A DNA stretch of 60,889 bases. It comes from Phaeoceros laevis. Lineage: Eukaryota; Anthocerotophyta; Anthocerotopsida; Notothyladales. The stretch is taken from contig JBNGIQ010009081.1 in the NCBI GenBank assembly GCA_049999765.1, forward strand, positions 118,816 to 179,704. Direction: 5' to 3'. Each line of letters begins with the position of its first letter. Position 1 is the stretch's first letter. Below the pieces are notes generated by a model. It worked only from the letters and a program-made list of their open reading frames with translations. It was not told where the DNA came from and ran no database searches. Below, piece by piece: positions 1-11,804 of this stretch. The translations under genes and the position numbers were made by a program.

Positions 1-368
1 CAGCTCGAGATGGCAAGGAGGGCTGGGGTCAGGGGAAAACCAAGAGTAGACATGCCGCAGTGAGGTTGGGTGGGGGTGGCTAGTACCCATACTGGATTAC
101 ATCAAGGCCAGGGGTAGCTGTGACATTTTTGCCGCGATTTGACGTGAGAACTTGAAGAATTCACATACCAACGAAATTTTGATGCCACAGCCGTAGTGAC
201 CACACACCCTATATGTAGTTACTACCTCATTGAGGAAACGTGGTGGATTTCCGGGCTGTATAATTTTTTTAATTGAGGTGTATTAGTAAATCCTTACAAA
301 CAAATACGCATAAAACTTGCATGGTACTTCACATAATAATTTCGTTTTCCATGAAAGTATCCCTTAAA
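1..368. other. Left-edge noncoding DNA
   Basis: No gene, RNA or clear repeat boundary is visible here. The sequence is moderately AT-rich and lies just left of the inferred start of the Harbinger-type element. Confidence 0.4.
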
Positions 369-771
369 GGCTCACTATAAAGGGCATGGTCCATCTAGGG
401 TTAACTTCTAATTGGCCTGGGTGAACATTTTTCCATGATGCCCCGCATTCTTTTTTGTGGGTCATAGGCTCACTTTTGCACTGGTTGTTGCTAATTAATA
501 ACAATAAAAATTTAACGACGTGGCGGGAGAGAGGAGGGGGTAGGAAGGAAGCAACTGGCTCGCGGGGTTCACTTTGATACCGGGCGGCCTACCGGGTCGG
601 AAAAAAATGTAGACCTCACTAAAAATAACCCTGCTAAGTTTTTGCCAGGTTGTCCAAAACCAGCCCTATTTTTTGGCTCACCCGGTTGCATGCACTTGTC
701 ACGACTTGCGAGTTAACGCTAGGCCCGCACCGACCTGACAGCGTGCTTGCAACCGCCATTGATTGGTGGAC

Positions 772-887
772 GGGCCCTGTATCGTTGTTTTCAGGATTCA
801 CACCAACCTGACGGGGTAATGACGTGGATGGGCCCCGTACCGTTGTCTTGAGGGTTCACACCGATCTGACAGGGTAATGACTTGGCA
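772..887. repeat. Two-copy 58-bp tandem repeat inside the Harbinger element
   Basis: Copies start at 772 and 830. Each begins with GGGCCCYGTA and runs through a TTCACACC and a GGGTAATGAC motif. A shorter related piece (CACCGACCTGACAG) precedes them at 729-742. This is a typical subterminal repeat that could once have bound transposase; that role is inferred from position only. Confidence 0.7.
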
Positions 888-1123
888 GCCACTTTGGACA
901 TTGTTTATGCGCCAGTTGTTTATTGCCCCGGTGCTTTCTGACAACGACTGGCACGATAAGTTCTTCCAACGGCTTCGCTTCACATGGCATGTTATTTAGA
1001 AAGGGGTAGCTTTTTATCAAGGTATTATTAAACTTTTCACCCCTTTTAAAAATTCTACAACTCTCTCACCCGACTGCATTTTCGTAAACGACGTTCTTCA
1101 GTTCTTTGTTGCTAAGCTCAAGT

Positions 1124-2700
1124 ATGGATTCCGGCGATGATTCACGCCCTTCCATGCCTGGACACACCGTCGAAGTGCCTACGATGTAGCTTCCATCGCA
1201 TCAAACATTCATGGAGTATTTGGGAGCTCCACTATGCCCTCTACCTCCCAATTCAACCATGTTTGCTTAGTCACTGTCCGTGTGGAATGAAAAGTTCTCC
1301 AGGCAGCATAATTTTTCCGGGCCTATGAGTCTCTCGGTAGCCCTGGTTGCGCGCCCACCTCTGTCGACTCCGGCTTCACATCAGCAGTCTCAAATAGTGA
1401 ACAACATGGCCATCATCGATTTAGATGAAGAGAAAACTGTGCGGAGTAAGGGCAAAAAGGCCAGAAGAGGCAGCTGCAGTGGGGAAGGTCGTAATGCAAA
1501 CAAGAGGGCGAAGGGAACAACAGAGGACCAACCATCGTCTGGGGGGCCCGGCAAAGAATGGATGGAATGCCGTGAGGTACTACTCATTATATACGGGGAG
1601 ACTTGGAAAATTTTTTCAGCCAGCCCACAAAGACTGGTACGCCAACTTCATTTTAATAATCAATCTTACAAGCTTGTAGTGGTTGCTAGCAATATTTTAT
1701 TCTTTGTGGGCTTACTAGCACCTAGCAATATTTTATTGCATTGTCCGAGTACAATATTGTACAACTACCTTGTAGGCTTCATGACCATCATTTAATTACA
1801 TGCATTTGCTACTTTGTGGGTTTCCGAGCAATGTATAGTTACCTTGCGGGCACTTGCTAAGTTGCTATCTTTAGGGCCTCATCATGACTGCCCCCATTCT
1901 AGTATTACTTAATTTATTTTCTGCCTTTGTCCCAAGACACGGGTTCCAATATCCCTTGTCAATTGTAATAAAGTAACCTGATTTATGCACATTGTTTCCA
2001 GGTATGGCTAATTGGGACAAAGTATGGAAGCAACCACGTACAGCTTGTACTGGATTTGATAAGTCAGCTGAGGCATATCGACTCAAGCATAGGACATTGA
2101 TGCCCCAATATAGAAGTGATAAAGCTGTTCAAGCAACTTCAGGGCAAGGATACAAGAGAAGTGTGAATTTTTTGACCTCACGGGCTTGTATTACGATGAT
2201 AGACCTAAGTGTCATGTGCAGCCTATGCAAGTAATTTGCTTACTACCACTCCAGCAGGGAACAAGGCTTCTGCAACAGCTACGTACGATGCTACCACTTG
2301 AAGTGAGACTATACCAGAGCATACTTCACCAATAAAGGTGAAATTAGAGATTGATGACGTTGAGGTATCCAATCATGGGAGAAAGAAATGAAGTACTCCA
2401 ACTGCAGGTGTGCACATGATGGAGAAAGTTGCAAGTACTAGCAATTATATGATTCAAGTGCAACAAGATGCAAATGCACAAACATTTGCTTTGCTACAGA
2501 CGATAACAAATGCACTTGCTTCACTTGCTAGTGCAATAGTGGCTATTATGTAAACGTTGAGGCCGACTACTGCTTCAGATTCAAGCACCTTGGGCTCAAC
2601 ATCAAGCAGAGTAAGTTCTCAAGAGAATGAGTCAACCCTAATAGATAGCTTTAATGAGAAAGTAAGGCTTGACTAAAGCATGTACTAAGCTGAACGACCT
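1124..2700 (+). pseudogene. Broken Myb/SANT-like ORF1 of the Harbinger element
   Basis: An ATG at 1124 opens MDSGDDSRPSMPG, the acidic start often seen in Harbinger ORF1 proteins, but the frame soon stops. Later pieces in other frames include a lysine-rich stretch around 1405-1560 and a Myb-like block around 2000-2230 (GMANWDKVWKQP, then FFDLTGLYYDD after a frame change). Several stops and frame changes mean no intact protein is possible. In PIF/Harbinger elements the ORF1 product helps import the transposase and bind the ends. The call rests on the neighbouring transposase and on short similarity, so the exact extent is uncertain. Confidence 0.55.
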
Positions 2701-2818
2701 TCCTCATGTGATTCTGGTATAAATATCCATGATTTGCTGAGAAACTTCACTTCAGCTATCAAGGTGTGCATCACCATACATGTTTATATATGTGCGTTTT
2801 ACTCTTATTTAAGATCTG

Positions 2819-3918
2819 TCATAGCATTTCACCGAGTACACCCTTATCTGTAAGGAAGCTTGGAGGACTCGGTTCTATTATTATGTGCACTTTGTTCTGT
2901 GGAGCTTGAATTGGTACACCTATTAGGTGTCCTTGTACGCTACTTATTTCATGCAACGCACTTTTTACCGCGTTGGAAGCCATGAGTTGTAGTTTAGAGG
3001 AAGTACTTCCTGCTTCCAATGATGTTTCTTTCAACTCTTTGACCACATCATCAATCCAGGCAATATCCACAACATCCTTATGAGCAATGCATATATTGTG
3101 CAATACAAGGTATGTGAAACAACGCAAGACATGTTGTCTAAAAGATTATCACAACGCTCCTAAAGAATCCGAATTAGTACGTATTCCAAAAGCCCGCTCC
3201 ACAACCATCCTAGTGCTGGACTGTAGAAAATTCATGTTCGCTTTTGCTTTGGTGAATCTATCTTTATGACCCCTGTAAGGTGTGAGTATATATAAACGCA
3301 GCCAGTATGTATAGTCTTCTACCAGAGCATACTCGCCCAACAAACCTTGCTTACACCGCTTACCAAGCTCAGAGTGTGAATAAATTCCAATCGTTCCTGT
3401 TGCCAACCCGACCAAAATTATAATACTAGATCATGAACTTGGCAACCACCACCGCCTGCAATAAGTAACTGTGAAAGCCTTTCCCGCAGTAATAATCCAT
3501 AGGATCCTTGAGAGGAGCAATTATGGGGATGTGACTCCCATCGGCAACACTAACTACATAGTCTATACCATGTAGTACTTCAAAGTCATTCACCAACTTC
3601 TTCATGCATTATGGGCTCGGCCATCTGATGTAAGTGTCATGCAAAATCGCACGCACTGCTCTATAAAATTCAATCACAATTTCCTAAACACTTGAGATGC
3701 CAATGCTGTACGTAAGTGCAATGATTATTAAAAAGTCACTACTAGCCAAACATTGGAGAGATATTGCGACTCGAGCTTCTACCGGAATGCTTTTCCTCGT
3801 ATTTGTGTCCTGCTTTCCCAACATAGGGGCCAATTCTCGGCAAAGATACTCAAAAGTACACCTACTCATCCGCATACGAGCTTTGAACATCTCCGAGGTA
3901 TATGATCCAAGCAATTGA
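2819..3918 (-). pseudogene. Decayed HARBI1-like DDE transposase
   Basis: Read on the minus strand, fragments carry Harbinger nuclease signatures in the right order. An N-terminal block with FEYLCRELAPML lies near 3820-3880. VSVADGSHIPI, holding the first catalytic Asp of the DDE triad, lies near 3530-3560. Near 3150-3320 come LTPYRG and a block ending in RMVVERAFGIR, with the catalytic Glu. A C-terminal tail follows, with the L-HNICIAH segment near 3085-3110. In-frame stops and frame changes separate the blocks, so the gene is dead. It converges on the Myb-like ORF1. The family assignment is firm; splice structure was not resolved. Confidence 0.8.
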
Positions 3919-4500
3919 TTTCGTACAAAACCTTGTGAACGGTCTATGATTCAAGCACGACGGGGATGCTTGAAGATCGACCGTCGCCCATCTTCTTCCA
4001 TCAATTGTAGGACACATGCTGCTGAGGGTGTGCAAAGACTGTTATGTCGGGAGAAACAGACACGGTCGTGATGAACATTATCATGCCCATAATGAAAGAC
4101 ACCCATAATTATCGAGTGTGACAATCCATGGACAAAGCCCTAGCCCACGCGATGGCGAGATAAGGAATGCTATGAGTACATGCGTGAGTGATTGTTGAAA
4201 CGCGTGAGCACTAGCGTGAGGCATCCAAACGAGACGAGACAAAAAGTGAGCGCTTGTTCCATTACAATCGTTACTTTCTTAAAAATAGGCATTATCACGC
4301 GCACTAATGTTTTAAGTAACTCAACTTTCACCTTGCACGGGCCCTTCGTTGCAAGGCGTATGCAGGCTGGTGTGAACCCATACCCCGTCGCCTGACAATC
4401 CCATGGCCATGTTGGCCATGGGAGGGTGATGTGATGTGAGTTTATTTGAGTGAAGTATATCTGTCAAGCGCTCCTCCACGGACCGACACTTTGTCCTCGA

Positions 4501-4520
4501 TGTGTGTGTGTGTGTGTGTT
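4501..4520. repeat. (TG)n microsatellite
   Basis: About nine and a half perfect TG units followed by a T run, within the right part of the Harbinger element. Confidence 0.9.
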
Positions 4521-4626
4521 TTTTGAGGAGGTTTCCGGTCTCTTCAGGGTCCCCCCTTGTCCTCGGTGTGAATCGGGCCTTTGGATGGTACCGGCCCAAG
4601 TCACACCACATGGAAAACCAGCCTTA

Positions 4627-5590
4627 GGCCTAGTTTACAAGTACCTGCCCATGGACTCAACATCAGCATGCTATCACGCTCCGGTCGGGCCATAGGTTGT
4701 ATTCATACGTAGCCCGTTTCTGCATATGTAGGACCAATCCATGCCACACGTCATCACATTGCATGCATCTTTATTGTATTGCATATAAGGGCTATCAGGT
4801 AGCCATCGGGTCGGGTTGTCAGCTATATGGAAAAATGGCCGGGCAAGTCACAAGCACTATAAATTCTAGAAGTTACTTGGGTAACAAGGTAACTAGGACT
4901 TGAACTAGAAGTTGTGCATGGTCGAGGGAACTCCTATGTTAGATGCTAAGTTAGTTCCTAGATTCCTTCTAGAAAATTAGGCTAGGTTTAAAAAGGACTT
5001 TGCCTTTGAGGAGGATAGTCAATCAGTCAGTCAGTGTTTATCTCATTCTAATCTTCTGGTACTCACAAGGAGCTGGCCGCGGAAGCCACAGCTCATGTGG
5101 TGAGGCTTGTACCTTGCTCAATCAATAAAGAGCAGCGCGAGGGTGCGCGACTGCGAGTCTACCTAGTAGGCGGGCCGTTGGGAGGCCTAATGCTGTGTCG
5201 CTGGTTTAGCTGACTGATTAGAATTTTGGCGCTGATCTTTTATCTTGGCTAATTGCTACACCACGTGGGGGAGTCTGATTGGTCTCAGACTTGGGTGCGC
5301 GTTACAGGGCATGCCAAAACCATAAAGTTCATTCTTGGGGAACTGTGGAATTGGCCAACCCAGCCGATAGCCTTCGTGAACCAGTGCCACGTTGGCTAAA
5401 ATAATAACTCTTACAGTTTTGAATGGTGGCGCCAGTGCCGCAAGTGAAAACATGCACATCACGGGTGGTGCTCGATCTTTAAATGCACAAGTGTCAGTCC
5501 TCTCCCATGTGGCATGGGAACCCGACGGGCTGCCTGGGAACGGACTGACGCTCACCGTACGCGGACCCCGTACGCGTTGATGATGATGAT
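4627..5590. other. Repeat-derived noncoding DNA, possibly an LTR remnant
   Basis: No gene is visible. The segment 4850-5240 has features that recall a retrotransposon LTR and primer-binding region: TATAAATTCTAG, TTTAAAAAGG, a GTCAATCAGTCAGTCAG run, AATAAAGAGC and then TTTTGGCGCTGATC. I could not find a second copy or coding domains, so this is only a suggestion. The left border shares the TTA at 4624-4626 with the Harbinger end. A terminal repeat CACCATGGAAACCCAGCC-TTA at 6273-6293 could be the other end of a separate Harbinger-related element covering 4627-6290. Confidence 0.3.
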
Positions 5591-5597
5591 GTACAAT

Positions 5598-6209
5598 AGG
5601 GGGACTCAATGCTGCGCCTTCGGGACCCGGTCACTGCCAACTCCAAGTTGGCCGTGGCCGTGCCACGATGCATTTTTATTTTATTTTTTGCGTGAACTTT
5701 GTATCCCCCATCGTGGCCCTCTGACGAGGAACTTGCTCGTGGCGGGATTTAGGGTTTTTGGTCATGTATAGCTTGTTTTGGGTCATATATAGGTTGTTTT
5801 GGGGTTTTACATTTTATATTTTAAAAACGTGTCGTGGGCGATGGGGCACTCAGAGTTGCCCGTGGCGTGGCCGACGGGGACCTCTTTTCAACGGCGCAAC
5901 ATTAGGGGGACTCAAAGGTCACCCCATCTGTTACCCCGGGCGAGGTGACCTTTGCACCCCGTCGTGGCTGCGACGAGCGGCTTCGACGGGGTGTTTTTTA
6001 ACTCGGAAAAACACGATTGAGAGGCCCGTTGGGCTGCCTCGACAGCCTCAATTCGGTCGGGACGGGTAGGGACGGGCCGGGACGGCTACTTCCCGCACGG
6101 GGTACCTCGCATGGTCCAGGCTCGACGGGTCACCCCGTCAAAGGCCCTCGACGGGGTGTCTCGTCGAGGCCGACGGGGTGACCTTTGAGTCCCCCTATTG
6201 AGTCCCCCT
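5598..6209. repeat. GC-rich nested inverted repeat (foldback/MITE-like)
   Basis: A perfect 23-bp inverted pair lies at 5903-5925 and 6175-6197, built around AGGGGGACTCAAAGGTCACC. An outer 13-bp pair (AGGGGGACTCAAT) lies at 5598-5610 and 6197-6209. The interior is GC-rich and has further inverted GACGGGGTG and CACCCCGTC motifs. No convincing target duplication was seen, so the superfamily is unknown. There is no coding potential. Confidence 0.65.
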
Positions 6210-6293
6210 CATAGACTGTCTGTTCGTTTGCGTTTGCAGGGTTGTTCGTCACGCTTGCAGGGGTGCGTTGAGCACCATGGAAACCCAGCCTTA

Positions 6294-6677
6294 GGCTGGT
6301 TTTCCATGTGGTCACCCAGGCCGGTTAACTACTATCCGGCCAGGGTGACCATTTTTCCGTGATGACCCACCTTGTTTTTAGCGGGTCAGGTGCTCACCGG
6401 GAGTTTTCCTTCGCAGGCGGTCACTTCCACGGAGAAGCATCGTGCTGCGCAGCTGACCTGGCAGGAGAGGGGAGGGAGCAAGAAGAAAGCAACCGGCTCT
6501 CGGGATACCGGGTTGCCAACCGACCCGGCAAAAATGTAGACACCACCAAAAATAGACCCGCTAAGTTTTTGCCCGGTTGTCCAAAAATCGACCTTTTTTT
6601 AGGACAACCCGGTTGCAGGCGCTTGTCGCGAAATGCGACCTAGACCGGCCCGGGTTGGGGCACATGGAAAACCAGCC
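6294..6677. mobile_element. Harbinger-type MITE, internally deleted derivative
   Basis: A 384-bp element has perfect 17-bp terminal inverted repeats (GGCTGGTTTTCCATGTG at 6294-6310, its reverse complement at 6661-6677) and TTA duplications at 6291-6293 and 6678-6680. Its left ~350 bp align with 399-735 of the large Harbinger copy, and its right ~35 bp align with 4590-4623. It therefore looks like that element with the coding interior removed. It encodes nothing. Its ends are cleaner than those of the large copy, suggesting later insertion. Confidence 0.88.
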
Positions 6678-6710
6678 TTACGGACATTTCGAACTCGAGG
6701 GGTGGTTGAT

Positions 6711-6731
6711 CACCGTGGAAACCCAGCCTTA
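6711..6731. repeat. Solo terminal repeat of a related Harbinger family, with TTA
   Basis: CACCGTGGAAACCCAGCC followed by TTA at 6729-6731. It nearly matches the end at 6273-6293 (CACCATGGAAACCCAGCC-TTA) and differs from the MITE ends by a few bases. It marks either a third, truncated insertion or an older subfamily. Confidence 0.6.
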
Positions 6732-7195
6732 CGGCCATTTCGGACAGGCTGGACCCGGGTAGACCAGCCTGGGCCAGGTTTTCGCACGACAATCATTGGT
6801 AGCGGTTGGATAGCTAGGTGCCGGTTCTCACAACACGTGTTATTCCGACTCGTGTTGTTCCGAAGCCAACAGCTCTGGTGCGAAAGCGGCCTAATAGTGC
6901 ATCTATAATAACTAGACTACAGCAGCAACAGAGCTGTTGGAAGTGCAGCATGCTCTACGTTTATTTCGCATGCAACTATCACTATCACAAACTTGGATGA
7001 TAGCTGACAACTTGACATTGAATAGCATTTAGAATATTTCCCAAATAAACAAAATTGGTCTGCAATGAAGGAGACATTCGTTCTCAGTCCCCAGAGTTCC
7101 TCATCCCTCACAATGACACCTCCTCCCATATGCGCTTAACCTAAGAAACAATGAGGCCCTTGGCGTCCATTAATGCCACTCATAGAGCCTTGGTG
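6732..7195. other. 3' flank of the E1 gene
   Basis: No gene is visible. This should contain the 3' untranslated region of the minus-strand E1 gene and the junction to the transposon cluster. Confidence 0.4.
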
Positions 7196-10100
7196 CTAAC
7201 GGAAACAGATGGAAACCAGTGGCACATCAAGATCGTTACTGTCCTCATCTTCACAAGCAACCACTATGTCGAAATGGCGACGGCTTGGTGGTATTTCCAA
7301 CTTCGCTATGTCCCTTGCCAAATCCACCACCTTCCTATCCATGCGTTCCCTGTGCTTGGGGAAAATATTGTTGTACAAGAGGCTTTGGCCACAAGAGATG
7401 CTGTAAGCAGACAGGCCCCGGTCCATAAACCAGCTCAGGAGCTCTCTCAAAGTCAGGTCCCCTGTTATAACCCACCGGTCCCATATGGACCATGTCAAAT
7501 CTGCATGCTTGAAGGTCTTGGGTTCCACGGGTTCAGCCATGGAGAAAAGGGGCAAAGCCAAGTTTGCAAAAGTGTTCCGATACTTGTCCACCTTGTGCCC
7601 CAGCATAACTTTGTAGAGCTCCAGGCACACCAACCCAGTTGCCATTGCCGTGGTTGTGGCTATGGCAGGAATGATCCGACCTGCAATAAATTTTGCCTTC
7701 AGTTTGTCCACCTCTGGGATACTATAATTCCTGGCACGCATATTTGCAAGGCCCGCAATCAAATCCATATGGAAGTTGGCATCATTATCCTGCAATACAA
7801 AAAGGCCATGTTAACTCAATCATCTTCATATAAGAAAGACATTACTAGACACGAACACACAAATACACACTGGATCAAGGAGCAACTAGTACCTTCTCAA
7901 ATTGGACAGGATTCAAGTGGAAACCAGGTGGCAAATTTCGAACTCCCTCCTCCAAGGTCCTTATAAGCTGATCGATAACAGCTTCGTCGTCAATAGTGTT
8001 CGTATTCAATGTTGTCGCTTTCTCATCTGTCTCAATCTTCACACCTGCTTTTGGTTGAAAATCTGATAGTCTAACTCTGTTTACGACGTCCGACAATCTG
8101 GTTGGTGAGTGAGCCCAATCTGGTACAGCAATACCGTAGATCTCAGCTCGAAGAATGGAAGCAGCATGGATGAAGGAGAGATATGCCACATCACTTGTGG
8201 TGAACTCCAATGGCTTCGGAAACCGCTTGGGGGCTGACCAAAAGGGTGCCCCTGTGCTCGTAGTAGCAGACTCAGGAAAGGTGAAAGTTAGTTGCTTCAC
8301 TCTGTTTGTGAAATAGTCCTCGAATCTGCATCATCGCAAAACTGAAAATGAGCGCAAACTACTGGTTGGTAGGCTATACCAATGCATGCAATTCTTGTCC
8401 TCAGTAGATGTGACAGACCCTTTGACTACAGCAGACATTGCGTCAAAAGCACAGAGACAGTCACACACCTGGATCTAGCCCACTGCACACAATCCTCAAA
8501 AGTTGTGCTCCGGTCTGTAACCAAAGCCTCAACAACATGCTCTAGCAGCTCTCGTGCCTGTGCATCACCTGCAGTTTTCATAGCTTTCTTGTATTCCTCA
8601 GGTTTTGACAAGAAGGTGTTTACTTCAGTTGGTGTCTTGTCGAGTAAGCCTTCAAACTCGGACCTGGCCCAAGTGAGACAGTGATCAATGTTATGTGGAA
8701 AGGAGTGAAGGGTACACATCGGAGCTTGTTTCTCTGGAGGGTCTCTAGATGCACCATAGTTCTCTGTAGCATTTGGTATCACCATCTGTGTGTTGCACTT
8801 TGTTCCAAGTGTTCCAGACTCCAACAAAGGTTTCTGAAAATACACACACCTGGAATCCACATACAATCTTGCATTGACATTGTCTAATGCATTTACCACC
8901 ACATCAAGATTCTCCCAGAAAGAATCGTCAAACACATTTTCAGTTTCTGTACTGACACGATTCTGCAGTGCTTCGACCTTCAAAGCTGGGTTGATTGCAA
9001 TGGCTGCAGCTGCAGCAACAGTGGATTTTGCCTGCCCTATGTTCCAATCCCGGAATAAAAACTGACGGCTCAAATTGCTCTTCTCAATGACATCATCATC
9101 TGTGACTGTCAGCTTCCCCTTGCCACAGGAAACACCCATGAGTGCCAAATTCTTCAAAAATTCACAACCAAGCGCACCTGCACCAACAACAAATACTTTT
9201 GCATCCTCAAGCTTCTGCTGAAGCTCCTTTCCAAAAACAGCAACTTGTGGGTCATATCGCGAGCCCAAAGGCTTCACATCTTCAGGAGAAAGGGGCTTCA
9301 AAGGAAGAGACTCCACCGAATCAAAGTAGAAAAACTGCACTTAAGCGAAACCTTGCATTAGGGGACTCACAAGGAGCAGGGACCATGAACTAGAGGGTAT
9401 GAGTTCACAAGGATATGCCCATGCAGTGGCATGTCAGAACAAAACTCGAAGAAAAATGGAAGTGGCTACAAGTTCACACCTGAAACAGTGGGTGAAATTT
9501 TGCAGATGCAGCTTTGACAATCTCCTGACCTACGATGCCCCCAAACATCGCAGCCATAGGATTCAGAACTGCTCGCGATCCACTTGCGAAGTGCTTCAGA
9601 ATAACCTCATCGATAGACTCGAGTTTCAGCTCCCCAGCATTGTCATTTATGCTCTTGGCTAAATCTGTGAGCTCCATGGCATCTTCTTCGGATGCAGGAA
9701 GAGGCAACCGTCCTACCTTGCTCTGAAAGGCATCAAGAGCTTGGAAAGCCAAATGCAGCAAAGGTGGCCTATCAAACTTGGCAAAGTCACTGAGAAGAAA
9801 TTCCCCTGGACTGCTCAGAGCTTGCTTCAGGGGCTTGAAATTGAGCACCTTAGGCTGTTTCACTTGTGTCACAATGCCACCTTTTTCATACCTGCCAAAA
9901 CTCGTCGTATCCTCTTCTAACTGGAACGAATTTGGCCTAGCATTTTTCACTCGCCTGGGAACCCCATCATTCAGCTGCTCCATCCCGTGCACCTCCGAAA
10001 ACGTTACCAGATCTCCATCCTCAAACTCTAGTCGCTCATCATCCACACAGGACACAAGGGCAGGATTATCGTTGCTAATTGATGCAATAATTCCTGAATG

Positions 10101-11126
10101 AGGCTCCTCCCCATCAGTGTCAACCACAGTGAAAGACGGGCCGAAATCACAGAAAATAGATCCAAAAACTCCACGGATATCTGCCTTAATGAAAGAAATC
10201 GGAGGTTGATGCTCATGACAGAACGTGTTGTAGTCGATAGCCTTATCGAGTGTCACATCAGTGAATACAACAACCTAGACACCGACCAATGGAAATTAGG
10301 GGAAATTTCTCGTCACACCAGGGAACACAAACCATAAACACGAAGGAACGCACTGCATGAACCTGGAATTTGGATAGGACATCATTTGAGAGGTCATCTA
10401 CGTGAGTGGAGACAGCCACAGCCAAATTGAGCTCCTTCAACTTGTCAGCACATGCCTTGGCCCTGTTTTTCCCGACATCTGCCTCTGTGAAATAGAACTG
10501 TGCTGCGAGATCCCATGGTTCAACTGATCCCGTATCATGCAAGGTCACAGATCGAACTCCAGCCAAAATTACGTTCTTAGCTGCACAGGCAAGCACCAGT
10601 AGCCATCAGGAAATAAGCTACACAGAATGCAAATGTCGTACAGATTTGCAATCCCGCCCGCGCTGCAGCGGCCAAGCAGCGGTGGCACCCCATTCGCTGT
10701 CCGTCCAGGCATGCAGACAGTCAATTTATCCCAAATTCACCATTCAGGGCCCGGAGCGGATGCTGCCTGGAGTAAAAGCAACAGCGGAGACGCGATCAGC
10801 GGCGGAAGCTCACCAATCTCGACGCCAAGGCCGCGGAGGCCCGAAACAAGCACGTTTGCGCCGAAGAGACGGCGCATTGTCTCGCGGCCGTAGACGGCCA
10901 GCTGCCTGCTATGCAAGTCCTCATCGATTTCCACATCGTCGGCAGCGGCAGGAACGGTGTCGGCAGCCATGGAGAGCACGGACACGGCACGCGATACAAA
11001 TAGGTCTTGGCTGGCCCCGGCGCCCTCTCCCCGCGACCTCTTGCCCTGCTGCTGCTCGTAGAGCGCTCCGACGTCCTCGTCCACACCGTTGTGTGCACTC
11101 CTTTTTCCGCCGGCTACCTTAGGCAT
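7196..11126 (-). CDS. UBA1: Ubiquitin-activating enzyme E1 (UBA1 type)
   Basis: E1 adenylates ubiquitin with ATP and carries it as a thioester for transfer to E2 enzymes, in cytosol and nucleus. Six exons are deduced: 11126-10814, 10580-10363, 10274-9480, 9334-8469, 8325-7893 and 7789-7196. They sum to 3219 nt (1072 aa), the usual plant E1 length, in one intact frame. The inactive adenylation half begins with [18 protein letters not shown]. The active half has the nucleotide loop [10 protein letters not shown] near residue 492 and the catalytic cysteine in [14 protein letters not shown] (about Cys649). The ubiquitin-fold domain ends in PLVSICFR. The start is the ATG at 11126; an upstream in-frame extension is open, so a longer N terminus is possible. 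All five introns have GT-AG borders. Confidence 0.96.
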
Positions 11127-11804
11127 AGTCACTTCTTCTGCCCACTGAGGAGAGAGGGCTCGCTGCTGGACATGTGCAGAATGGAACATCGGGGTTGATA
11201 ACGGTGCGAAGTAGATATATGCTGGGGCCACTTAGTAGTCCATCTCTCAAGGTTAGGACTAGGGCTTAGAGTTACGAAAGCCGTGTCTCGACTGGGCCCT
11301 GCCGCGTACCTCTCCTCGACGAGGCTCCGTACCTTCCCCGGATCATCTGCAGGCGTAGACTTGGGAACTTTGTTTTGCGTGCTCGCGTCAGACCTAACGC
11401 GTTTGCATCAATCGAACATCCTTATGCAACTCATTAGAAATGCGGTCAAAAGATCTCTGGTCCTCGGCTGCATATTCTATCTCGGCACAGTTCTAGTATT
11501 GTTTTTAATGAAACGCTTGCCTACATCACCAATTGACCTGAAGCAGTAACATGAGCTACCCTACTGCTGTGAATTCGGACTTGACAGACATGTATTTTGA
11601 TCAAAATCAGAAGAGAATCCACTAACTACTGCAAGAGGAAGCACTCGTGAGAGGTGCAATTGGCCGGAGATAACGGCTGATGGCAATGCTGAGTATCCCG
11701 AAATTCCGTCGCACAACAAATTCCAGGGCTTCCCTGCAAGACACAGTCCTGCTTGGGCCGGGTGATCAACGAGCTCCCGTATGAACCGATGGCTGCTGGC
11801 TAGG
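11127..11804. other. E1 promoter and COX5C 3' flank
   Basis: No gene is visible. The right part holds the 3' region of COX5C; the left part lies immediately upstream of the E1 start and should contain its promoter. No clear motif was recognised. Confidence 0.4.

Larger units (their letters stand above)
369..4623. mobile_element. Decayed PIF/Harbinger-type DNA transposon (about 4.25 kb)
   Basis: The element carries two convergent broken ORFs: a Myb/SANT-like ORF1 on + and a HARBI1-type transposase on -. Its right end, 4607-4623, reads CACATGGAAAACCAGCC and is followed by TTA (4624-4626), the usual Harbinger target duplication. Its left end is placed at about 369 (GGCT after CCCTTAAA) by aligning 399-735 with the perfect-ended derivative at 6294-6677; the left terminal repeat itself is badly decayed. 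Shared landmarks include GGTTAAC, CATTTTTCC, AATGTAGAC and GCTAAGTTTTTGCC. Stops and frameshifts break both ORFs, so it is no longer autonomous. The element class is secure; the exact left boundary is an inference. Confidence 0.75.

Noticed and set aside
4850-5240. Solo LTR of a gypsy-type retrotransposon
   Set aside because: The TTTTGGCGCTGATC motif is suggestive, but no TG...CA ends, paired copy or target duplication could be found, so it is kept only as a remark.
7151-7966. 271-codon ORF on + strand
   Set aside because: It is the antisense of the last two E1 exons; the minus strand encodes a highly conserved E1 C terminus and this frame has no domain.
10646-11122. Arg/Pro-rich 158-codon ORF on + strand
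   Set aside because: Complement of the GC-rich first exon of the E1 gene; composition explains the open frame.
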